Source: Acidobacteriota bacterium (GTDB lineage: Bacteria; Acidobacteriota; Terriglobia; UBA7540). From it: a DNA stretch of 9,628 nucleotides. Location: contig JAKASC010000077.1 in NCBI GenBank assembly GCA_021828245.1, positions 1 through 9,628 on the forward strand, given 5' to 3'. Positions 1 through 6,049 of the stretch are shown here, in pieces (the first letter of the stretch is position 1; each line of letters opens with the position of its first letter). The position numbers and the translations under genes were made by a program. Below the pieces are notes generated by a model. That model was given only the letters and a program-made list of their open reading frames with translations, made no database searches and had not been told where the DNA came from.

Positions 1-2314
1 CAACCGAGGGCCTTGGAGGACGAGTAAAGTTACGGCCTTCATCCACCCGCACCGTATCATTCCGTATGGAGAAAGTCAAACGGCGGCCCGTCGTCAGGCC
101 GCGCGAGGCGTCGTAAAGTGTGGGCGGCCCGCCGGTCATCACCACGTCGCCGGTCGGCGCAGAATAGACGGCTCGATCGCCGCTCGCCCAGCGGCCCGGC
201 TGCGTGATGCGGACATGCCCCTTTGCAAGGGCTCGCGTAATCTCGGCTTTTGTCGGAGCAAGATAAATATCCAAACGATCTGCCCGAAGCACGCTATTTT
301 GCGTTTTCATCACCACATGGCCAAGATAGCTGGCCTTTCGATCTTGGTCAAAATAGTCCAAATGGTCCGCCCGGACCGTCACAGCTTGAGCGTGCCCGCT
401 CGCATGGGCGTCAGATGGGTCGAGCGCACCCAGAGTCCCTGCGCCCAGAAACGACGATACAACCGACGGGCCTGCGCTGGCTCGATGAGCCTGCCGAAAG
501 ATTTCAAGGCTCGGAGCCTCGATGACATCACCGCCGTGCCACGCTCGAACGTTCCCTTGAAATCGGATCAGATTTTCCGCCCGCAGAACTTCAACCCGAT
601 CTGCCAGAACGTGGCTTGGCAACGCCGAACCTTGTGTCGGCTCGGCGTAGCTCGCTTGCACGTTGCCAACACCCTCCATCGCCTTGGCCTTCTGCCGCAA
701 TTCGATTCGCCGGGCGCGGAGGCGCGCGGTCGGGTTCCAAGCTTGCGGTTGCCCCGTGAGAATCAACGTTTCAGTCAGCGCATCATATTGAGCGCGAGTC
801 GCCGTCGCCTGCTGATCTCCTCGAGTGTAATGAAAGTCCCCAATCTGCTGCGCCTGTGCGAGGGTTTCCGTCGCCGGATTGAAGATGGCGACCAGTCGTT
901 CCGACGTGCTCACCGCCGGCGAATCGCTCTGTCGCGCGCCTCCAGTCGAGGGCACAACCAGCCGCGTCCCACCCGAACCCCGAAGTGATGTGAGCCGGCT
1001 CTGCGCATCAAATTGAAACTCTAACCGACCCGCATAGAGTTTGTCGGGCGCGGAGGCTCGTTGCCCTGGCCACATCATAAGTTGCCCCGGGCCTTGCGTT
1101 GAAGCCTTTTCGAGAGCTTTACCGCCGGGGCGAAGGATAAAGTTGAGCCTCGATGTCCTCAATGTCTCTGACCGATGTTGAGGGCTCAGCGACGTCGCAA
1201 GTTGCGAAGGTCTCGTGGCGAGGGTGGCAAAATGCACGTTGACGTCGCCAATGGCGCTACCGCTTGTCGGTTTTCCCCCTACAAGGTCAACTCGCGCCTT
1301 GCCAGCCTGAAGCTGGGTCAGCGCCTGGCCTCGGAGAGAGGACGCCCGCACGTGACCTTCCGCTTTCAAAAGGTCAAGCTGTTCTGTGCTCGGGGTAAGC
1401 CAACCCTCCACGCGGTCGGCATTGATGAAGGTTTTTCCCTTCGCCGATAGCTGGGAAATCTCAACCCCCTCCTCAAGCAACACATCGGTTACTCGGTTGC
1501 TCGCATTAACCCGAAGCCAGGCACGGCCGGCCACGGCGCTATGGCCGGCTTGCCAAATTCTTACCGGCCCCCACAGCTCTCCCCTCGCCGTGCGGTGATC
1601 ATAGCGGAACCGACGGGCGCTCAAATAAATGGGCTCTTCGATTCGAGAACCCGCAGCCGGGTGCAAGGTAACTTTCACCTTATGTTGCAACTCAAGCCAA
1701 CCCGCCCGGGTGGCATAGGTCATGCCAACAGCCGTGCCGGAAAGCGGCCCGACAGTGAAGCGAACCGGCGCTTGGGTTTCCAGCAATGAGCCTTGGTGAC
1801 GGTAAACGATCCTCGAGGTCTCAATGCGGATGGGGCCTCGGCCCGAATAAATTGAATGAAGCGGGCCCTTCCCCGCCACGGATTGACTTGAATACTTGGG
1901 AGCGCCGGCGTTCAATTCCAATTCGACGCGGGTAGAGGACGAAAAATCGCCCGAGCGCCCGTCGTACTCGCCTTGCTGGGTGCGAAGCAGGTCGTAACGC
2001 CTCCCCGAGCGGCCGAAGAATTTCACCGAGACATCCTGTAAAATCGCTCGTCGCCCCTTCAGTAAAGACAGAGTTCGCTTCGCTCGAATCGTAAAAACCC
2101 TGCGCCCGCCCTCCGAGCGCGTGTACGTAAAACCAGACAATTCTTGATGCACTCCCTTGGGGAGAATCGAGGTGGGCGTGACGACTTTGCTTCGCGTGGC
2201 GTTCCGCCGCCGATAGGTCTCGGCTACGATGCCGATGGCGAGCAAGGCGGCCAAGGCCACCAGATACCTCGCCCGTCGTCTTCGTTGCTCGGTCTTGTAG
2301 CCGACAAGGGTCAT
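1..2314 (-). CDS. LptC-LptA (OstA-type) fusion, LPS export periplasmic bridge protein, 3' end beyond window
   Basis: The reading frame is open from the ATG at 2314 to the left edge: 771 codons without a stop, so the C-terminus is missing. Residues 11-16 are arginine-rich and 17-31 form one hydrophobic helix, an inner-membrane anchor with the rest in the periplasm, as in LptC. Residues ~50-200 look like LptC. From ~230 onward, and most clearly ~500-760, come repeated OstA/LptA-style units, e.g. VRADHLDYFDQDRKASYLGHV and ADRLDIYLAP...ALAKGHVRI, ending with GDVVMTGGPPTLYD and RRLTFSIRNDTVRVDEG. LptC and LptA carry LPS from LptB2FG across the periplasm to LptD; E. coli has them as two proteins of under 200 residues each. 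Here one polypeptide seems to hold both. It lies 67 bp downstream of recJ on the same strand. The family call is firm; exact domain borders and the fusion's function are inference. Confidence 0.85.
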   Translation of the reverse strand, partial: MTLVGYKTEQRRRRARYLVALAALLAIGIVAETYRRRNATRSKVVTPTSILPKGVHQELSGFTYTRSEGGRRVFTIRAKRTLSLLKGRRAILQDVSVKFFGRSGRRYDLLRTQQGEYDGRSGDFSSSTRVELELNAGAPKYSSQSVAGKGPLHSIYSGRGPIRIETSRIVYRHQGSLLETQAPVRFTVGPLSGTAVGMTYATRAGWLELQHKVKVTLHPAAGSRIEEPIYLSARRFRYDHRTARGELWGPVRIWQAGHSAVAGRAWLRVNASNRVTDVLLEEGVEISQLSAKGKTFINADRVEGWLTPSTEQLDLLKAEGHVRASSLRGQALTQLQAGKARVDLVGGKPTSGSAIGDVNVHFATLATRPSQLATSLSPQHRSETLRTSRLNFILRPGGKALEKASTQGPGQLMMWPGQRASAPDKLYAGRLEFQFDAQSRLTSLRGSGGTRLVVPSTGGARQSDSPAVSTSERLVAIFNPATETLAQAQQIGDFHYTRGDQQATATRAQYDALTETLILTGQPQAWNPTARLRARRIELRQKAKAMEGVGNVQASYAEPTQGSALPSHVLADRVEVLRAENLIRFQGNVRAWHGGDVIEAPSLEIFRQAHRASAGPSVVSSFLGAGTLGALDPSDAHASGHAQAVTVRADHLDYFDQDRKASYLGHVVMKTQNSVLRADRLDIYLAPTKAEITRALAKGHVRITQPGRWASGDRAVYSAPTGDVVMTGGPPTLYDASRGLTTGRRLTFSIRNDTVRVDEGRNFTRPPRPSV

Positions 2315-2321
2315 TTTTTTT

Positions 2322-2326
2322 CTTCC
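2322..2326 (-). promoter_or_regulatory. Ribosome binding site of the lptC-lptA fusion gene
   Basis: On the minus strand GGAAG is followed by seven A residues and then ATG at 2314, a normal 7-nt spacing. No other in-frame ATG, GTG or TTG occurs just upstream, so this site fixes the start. The A-run next to the ATG is a homopolymer of eight. Confidence 0.6.
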
Positions 2327-2381
2327 AATGGCGATGCCCCGCCAACCTCTGCCTCGCCGCCGCGCGGCCCCCTACCCGGAA

Positions 2382-4133
2382 TTATCCTGAGCTGCTTCCT
2401 TCTCGCTCCTCTTCAAGGCGCTTGGCATCGGATTCCGAACCGCTCTTCACGCCCCGAAAGTCCCGAAGCACCAACTGCATCGAAGTGATTCCTTGGTATG
2501 TGTTCTCACCCAGGGTGAACGCCATGTCCATTAAGTGGGTTTCCTTGGTTTCTTCGGCGCGCTCAGCCTTCCCCCAGCCGATAACATCCAGGCTTTTCCC
2601 GTCTCGGGCCACTGTTAGTTTTAGATGCTTTTCTCCCACAATCCGTGGCGGCGAGACCTGTCGAACCTTCCGCATTTGGAACACCGGGGTCGGGTTGCCA
2701 ACCCCAAAAGGCTCCAATAACTTGAGTTGTTCATAGAAAGGCCAGTCTATCGCGTTCGGCTCCAATTCTGCTTCCACATTCAAGTGTGGCTCGAGATCGG
2801 CGGGCGTGAGTCGCAAACGAGCTTGGCGCTCAAATTGCTCTTCCAACTCCGGCAGGCGGTCCACGGGAATGGTAAATCCCGCGGCTTGGGCGTGGCCACC
2901 AAACCGCTCAAAAAGATCGCGGGAAGCTGTCAACGCCTGCAGCAAATGAAAATTCGGCACCGAACGTCCCGAACCCTGACCTTTGCCGTCCTCCACTCCG
3001 ACCACCAAGGTGGGACGATGGTAGCGTTCCACGACGCGCTGCGCCACAATCCCAATCACGCCACGATGCCATCCTTCGCCACTAAATACGAGCGAGTACC
3101 GTTGAGCCTTCTCTGGGTCTTTGGCCATCTGCGTCATAATGTCGTTCAAAATGGATTCCTCAACCCGTTGACGCTCCCGATTCAAATGATCCAATCGTTC
3201 TGCAATTTGGCTTACGTCTTCGGCGTGTGCGCCGCAGAACAGATTAATTACATCGCGCGCGTCCTCCATCCGGCCCGCGGCGTTGAGCCTCGGAGCCAAG
3301 CGGAAGCCGACGTCGCCAGCCGTGATGGGCCGCCCCGACAAGCCCGCCACTTTGAGCAGCGCCTCAAGACCCGGGCGCGCCGGTTGGCTGAGAGCACGCA
3401 GGCCAAAGCTCACAATGACCCGATTTTCCCCCGTCAGTGGCACAACATCCGCTACCGTGCCAATCGCCACCAGCTTGAGGTAGGATTCAAGTTGCCGCCC
3501 CGTCAGACGTTCCCCCAGCAAAGCTTGAGTCAACTTAAAAGCCACGCCCACGCCGGCGAGGTTTTTGTCGGGATACGGGCAGTCCTTTCGTCGCGGATTG
3601 AGAACTGCCGTGGCCGGCGGCAGCGTGGCCTCCGGCAAATGATGATCCGTCACAATGCACGCCATGCCCAACTCACGGGCTCGGGCAATCTCCGCGTGTT
3701 CGCGGATGCCGGTATCTACACTCAACACCACCCGGAAGCCTTCCGAGGCCGCCCGCTCGATCTGCGAAACCCGCATGCCGTAACCGTCGGTCAGACGGTG
3801 CGGAATGTGCGCCTCGACCTTGGCGCCCAGCGTGCCAAGCGCCGTCAGCAACACCACAACGGCCATCGTCCCGTCCACATCGTAGTCGCCGTAAATCAAA
3901 ATTTTCTCCTGGCGGGCAATCGCTTGCTGCAAACGCTCCACCGCAACGCGCATACCCGCCATGAGATTCGGGTCGTGCAAATGGCTCAAGCTTGGATGGA
4001 GAAAACGATCGGCGGCCTCCGCCGATTCGATTCCGCGCGCGACGAGCAGCTTGGCGATGAGCGGCGAAATATCCGCGCTTTGAGCCAGTCGAGCGACTTT
4101 TTCAGCGGGTACGGAGGATACTGTCCAACGCAT
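2382..4133 (-). CDS. recJ: Single-stranded-DNA-specific 5'-3' exonuclease RecJ
   Basis: RecJ degrades single-stranded DNA 5' to 3' in RecF-pathway recombination, mismatch repair and base excision repair. It is a cytoplasmic, Mn/Mg-dependent DHH-family enzyme. The 583-residue product is close to the usual ~575. All DHH motifs are present: GDYDVDG (~82-88), SVDTG (~138-142), TDHH (~162-165) and VADVVPL (~227-233). These supply the metal-binding Asp and His residues. The DHHA1 part follows with GWHRGVIGIV (~354-363), GSGRS (~387-391) and FGGHAQAAG (~411-419), then an OB-fold-like region from ~443 including LLEPFGVGNP. The last ~20 residues are charged and Ser-rich and probably disordered. An ATG 17 codons upstream (4184) is in frame, but MRWTVSSVPAEKV fits RecJ N-termini better and has a ribosome binding site. 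The gene precedes the lpt fusion gene and likely shares its transcript. Confidence 0.96.
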   Translation of the reverse strand: MRWTVSSVPAEKVARLAQSADISPLIAKLLVARGIESAEAADRFLHPSLSHLHDPNLMAGMRVAVERLQQAIARQEKILIYGDYDVDGTMAVVVLLTALGTLGAKVEAHIPHRLTDGYGMRVSQIERAASEGFRVVLSVDTGIREHAEIARARELGMACIVTDHHLPEATLPPATAVLNPRRKDCPYPDKNLAGVGVAFKLTQALLGERLTGRQLESYLKLVAIGTVADVVPLTGENRVIVSFGLRALSQPARPGLEALLKVAGLSGRPITAGDVGFRLAPRLNAAGRMEDARDVINLFCGAHAEDVSQIAERLDHLNRERQRVEESILNDIMTQMAKDPEKAQRYSLVFSGEGWHRGVIGIVAQRVVERYHRPTLVVGVEDGKGQGSGRSVPNFHLLQALTASRDLFERFGGHAQAAGFTIPVDRLPELEEQFERQARLRLTPADLEPHLNVEAELEPNAIDWPFYEQLKLLEPFGVGNPTPVFQMRKVRQVSPPRIVGEKHLKLTVARDGKSLDVIGWGKAERAEETKETHLMDMAFTLGENTYQGITSMQLVLRDFRGVKSGSESDAKRLEEEREGSSSG

Positions 4134-4140
4134 GGCCAGG

Positions 4141-4145
4141 CCTTC
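4141..4145 (-). promoter_or_regulatory. Ribosome binding site supporting the recJ start at 4133
   Basis: GAAGG on the minus strand lies 7 nt before the ATG at 4133. This favours that start over the in-frame ATG at 4184, whose extra residues (MVCLAWFFDVCHHEGLA) do not resemble RecJ. Confidence 0.55.
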
Positions 4146-4266
4146 ATGGTGACAGACGTCAAAAAACCATGCAAGACAAACCAAGGGCTCTGCTTGTCCC
4201 AGCTTGGTTCCGAGACCGTTTCAGTCCCGTCGCGTGAGCTTCGGTTTTGGGGTTAGTTTAGCAGCA

Positions 4267-4281
4267 CAGCATCACATGCTG
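4267..4281. other. Small stem-loop between lutA and recJ
   Basis: CAGCAT-CAC-ATGCTG is a perfect 6-bp inverted repeat with a 3-nt loop. It lies in the 189-bp gap after the lutA stop. An alternative pairing of GCAGCA with TGCTGC (4261-4266 with 4277-4282) is also possible. On the minus strand the sequence after it is not T-rich, so it is not a classical intrinsic terminator of lutA. It could still protect or attenuate the transcript, or bind a protein. The rest of the gap shows no RNA gene and no promoter I would defend. Confidence 0.35.
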
Positions 4282-4322
4282 CCGTTTCAAACGCCGAGCG
4301 CGCGTGGGATAGCGAGGCGAGG

Positions 4323-5045
4323 TCATTCGTGTTGGGTGAGGAGTTCGGCGAGGTGGAGGGTTTTCAGCGGCAAGCCGTGACGGTGGATATATCCGGCGAG
4401 GTGCATGAGGCAGCCTGAATCGTTTGCCACCAGGTATTCAGCTCCCACGTCCATGGCGGCGCGGGCCTTGTCGGCGGCCATGGCTACGGAGACTTCGGGA
4501 AATTTTACGGAAAAGGTTCCGCCAAAGCCGCAGCAGAGTTTGAAGTCTTGCATCTCCACCAATTCCAGGCCGCGCACGGCTCGCAGCAAGCGGCGCGGTT
4601 CGCTCTCGACGCCCAATTCGCGCAGCAAGTGGCAGGCATCATGGTAGGTAACCCGGTGAGGAAAGCTCGCGCCAACGTCCTCGGCATGAAGCACCTTGAT
4701 CAAGAATTCTGAAAGCTCAAAAAACTTGGCGGAAAGCTTCTGAGCCTGCGCGAGACGCGACGCATCGTCGGCAAACAGTTCGCGATAAAACACTCGCACC
4801 ATGGACGTGCAGGAGCCCGAAGGCGCAACCACGTAGTCCACGTCCTCAAACAGCTCCAGATTGCGGGCCACAACGGCGCGGGCTTCCAGCCGGTAGCCGG
4901 TGTTGAAGGCGGGCTGGCCGCAGCAGGTCTGCGCGGCGTTGAAACAAACTTCCACGCCCAGGCGGCGCAACAGGGCCGCCGTGCATTCTCCGACCTGCGG
5001 AAAGAATTGGTCGCCGAGGCACGTAATGAAGAGGCCGACGCGCAT
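4323..5045 (-). CDS. lutA: LutA/YkgE-type (Fe-S)-binding protein, L-lactate oxidation subunit
   Basis: This is a 240-residue double-CCG-domain protein. The first Cys motif has C9 (VTC-like ITCLGD), CCG at 41-43 and SGSC with C79. The second has C138 (HDAC), CCGFGGTFSVK at 171-181 and SGCLM with C212. These are the cysteines expected to bind iron-sulfur clusters, as in heterodisulfide reductase CCG domains. In the Lut system LutA works with LutB and LutC in the cytoplasm to oxidise L-lactate to pyruvate. No lutB or lutC lies next to it, and the upstream neighbour is a divergent PASTA gene. The start at 5045 gives MRVGLFITCLGD, which lines up with the N-terminus of known LutA/YkgE proteins (as I recall, MNVNFFVTCIGD in E. 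coli YkgE). An in-frame ATG at 5129 would add 28 residues of non-family sequence. No good Shine-Dalgarno is seen before 5045. A related CCG-domain oxidoreductase subunit is the alternative. Confidence 0.88.
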   Translation of the reverse strand: MRVGLFITCLGDQFFPQVGECTAALLRRLGVEVCFNAAQTCCGQPAFNTGYRLEARAVVARNLELFEDVDYVVAPSGSCTSMVRVFYRELFADDASRLAQAQKLSAKFFELSEFLIKVLHAEDVGASFPHRVTYHDACHLLRELGVESEPRRLLRAVRGLELVEMQDFKLCCGFGGTFSVKFPEVSVAMAADKARAAMDVGAEYLVANDSGCLMHLAGYIHRHGLPLKTLHLAELLTQHE

Positions 5046-5049
5046 GGGT

Positions 5050-5121
5050 TGACGGCTCACGCTCCGGAGCGAGGTTGGCTCATTTTGTTTTGCACGGTGG
5101 CTGACGCGGGTTGAGCCGTCA
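5050..5121. promoter_or_regulatory. Inverted-repeat cluster directly upstream of lutA (operator or leader structure)
   Basis: TGACGGCTCA at 5050-5059 is exactly complementary to TGAGCCGTCA at 5112-5121, giving a 10-bp inverted repeat with a 52-bp spacer. Right beside the lower arm is a perfect 12-bp palindrome, CGCTCCGGAGCG, at 5060-5071. A further 7-bp pair joins CACGGTG (5093-5099) and CACCGTG (5132-5138). GGGTTGA also occurs as a direct repeat at 5046-5052 and 5108-5114. All of this lies within ~95 bp of the lutA ATG. It could bind a regulator, or fold in the lutA mRNA leader if the promoter at 5163-5191 is used. The repeats are seen; the role is inference. Confidence 0.45.
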
Positions 5122-5162
5122 TCCGCCATTGCACCGTGTGCCCTGATGAAGAGCAGAACCTA

Positions 5163-5191
5163 ACCCTACTTAATTCCGCCGCGAGGGTCAA
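5163..5191 (-). promoter_or_regulatory. Candidate sigma-70-type promoter for lutA
   Basis: On the minus strand TTGACC (5191-5186) matches five of six bases of the -35 consensus. Exactly 17 bp later comes TAGGGT (5168-5163), which keeps the T1, A2 and T6 of a -10 box but only three of six bases overall. Transcription would begin near 5156, giving a ~110-nt leader before the ATG at 5045 that contains the inverted repeats. No experimental support, and the -10 is weak. Confidence 0.3.
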
Positions 5192-5216
5192 GGCACAAAG
5201 GCGGCCCGCGGCGGCC

Positions 5217-5236
5217 GTCGCCCGAATGCGGGCGAC
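5217..5236. promoter_or_regulatory. Perfect 8-4-8 dyad upstream of the PASTA gene
   Basis: GTCGCCCG-AATG-CGGGCGAC is a perfect 8-bp inverted repeat with a 4-nt centre, 37 bp before the chosen PASTA start at 5274. It has the shape of a dimeric-repressor operator, and would also make a very stable hairpin in the PASTA mRNA leader. It is followed by CTTGATAAAG, not a T-run, so it is not an intrinsic terminator. It is preceded by GC-rich sequence including CCGCGG. It lies just beyond the candidate lutA -35 box, so it could affect both genes. Confidence 0.4.
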
Positions 5237-5273
5237 CTTGATAAAGCCGCTGGCATCCATCATCATGATAAGG

Positions 5274-6002
5274 ATGAGCGCGCGGGACAAGGTTCGAGTG
5301 CTATTCCGGCTGATTTTCCTGGCCATGGTGCTGATGGCCGTGGCGGCTGTGGCCGCCATCACCACCATTCGATTCACGGTGCATGGCCGAGTGGAAAAAG
5401 TGCCCAACCTCATCGGCCAACCCGAGGCGAGAGCCCGCGAACTGCTGGGCGGGCTCGGATTAGAGATGAAGGTCGAGGACAAGCTGTACAGCCATCGAAT
5501 CCCTTCAGGCAACATCTTGGCGGAGATGCCGCCGGCAGGCTCGCTGGTGCGGCCCGCACAGTTCGTGCACGTGCTGGTGAGCCTTGGTCCGCCACAAGTC
5601 ACGGTACCGAACGTGGTAGGCTCCAGCCTGCGCGCGGCACGCATTGTCTCCATCCAACAAGGGCTGACTATTGGCGATGTGGCCTCCGTGTATTGGCCGC
5701 AAGGTGGTCCGGATGAAGTGGTGGCTCAGGATCCGCAACCCGCTGCCACCCATGTGCGTAGTCCGGCCCTCAATTTTTTGGTATCGCTAGGGCCGCGCCC
5801 GCCCGCCTTTCTGTGCCCAAGCTTTATCGGGCAGCCACTCGCCGAAGTGCGACGCGAGTTGGCGGAAGCCGGATTCACAAGTATTCAGGTGACGCGGCTC
5901 AGCGCGCCGCAGTCACCCGCCGGCACGGTGGTCGAACAGGTGCCGGTCCCAGGCAGCAAAATCACCCCCGGGATGGTCTTCGACTTTGAAGTGGCCAAGT
6001 GA
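5274..6002 (+). CDS. Membrane-anchored protein with three PASTA domains, no kinase
   Basis: The 242-residue product starts with a short basic stretch, then one hydrophobic helix at ~9-31 (signal anchor). Three PASTA domains follow: ~40-106 (VPNLIGQPEARARELL...), ~108-174 (VPNVVGSSLRAARIV...) and ~176-242 (CPSFIGQPLAEVRREL...). The first two end in VLVSLGP and FLVSLGP, the third in FDFEVAK at the protein end. PASTA domains bind peptidoglycan fragments in Ser/Thr kinases and penicillin-binding proteins. Here there is no kinase or transpeptidase part, so a periplasmic cell-wall-binding or scaffold role is inferred. The frame is open back to an ATG at 5136. That start would leave 6 bp to the longest lutA frame, adds unrelated residues and covers the 8-4-8 dyad. 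Other possible starts are ATG 5265 and GTG 5298, the latter with AAGG 5 nt upstream. The stop is 47 bp from the convergent hom stop, with no clear terminator between. Confidence 0.85.
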   Translation: MSARDKVRVLFRLIFLAMVLMAVAAVAAITTIRFTVHGRVEKVPNLIGQPEARARELLGGLGLEMKVEDKLYSHRIPSGNILAEMPPAGSLVRPAQFVHVLVSLGPPQVTVPNVVGSSLRAARIVSIQQGLTIGDVASVYWPQGGPDEVVAQDPQPAATHVRSPALNFLVSLGPRPPAFLCPSFIGQPLAEVRRELAEAGFTSIQVTRLSAPQSPAGTVVEQVPVPGSKITPGMVFDFEVAK

Positions 6003-6049
6003 CGGCGAGGCTTGCGCTGACGAGAGGCGCGAGTCGTTTGGCGGCTCAA

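Noticed and set aside
215..988. A 257-codon plus-strand open frame at the left end
   Set aside because: It is antisense to the LptC-LptA fusion. The minus frame is open for 771 codons and shows real family motifs; this one does not.
1821..2345. A 174-codon minus-strand open frame
   Set aside because: It overlaps the lpt gene in another frame of the same strand. Its Arg/His-rich translation lacks the anchor helix and OstA pattern.
2330..2381. Possible G-quadruplex in the G-rich recJ-lpt gap
   Set aside because: On the minus strand only three runs of three or more G are present and they are widely spaced. The palindrome GCCGCGCGGC (2359-2368) is likely chance in such GC-rich DNA.
4150..4190. 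Sigma-54-like sequence TTGG...TTGCA upstream of recJ on the minus strand
   Set aside because: Only 8 bp separate the GG and GC elements, where 10 are needed, so it does not fit the -24/-12 geometry.
2727..4256. A 509-codon open frame on the plus strand
   Set aside because: It lies opposite recJ, whose full set of DHH/DHHA1 motifs is on the minus strand. The antisense protein is rich in Arg, His and Gln with no recognisable domain. It is an effect of GC-rich codon use.
4323..5045. Apparent loss of one cysteine in each CXXC of the LutA CCG motifs
   Set aside because: LutA/YkgE proteins normally have a single Cys at these places (SGSC and xSCLM types), so this is not degeneration.
5057..5653. 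A 198-codon minus-strand open frame
   Set aside because: It covers the dyad region and the PASTA gene on the wrong strand; low-complexity Ala/Ser/Thr/Arg translation with no domain.
6003..6049. Terminator between the convergent PASTA and hom genes
   Set aside because: Only short imperfect pairings and no T-run on either strand were found in the 47 bp.
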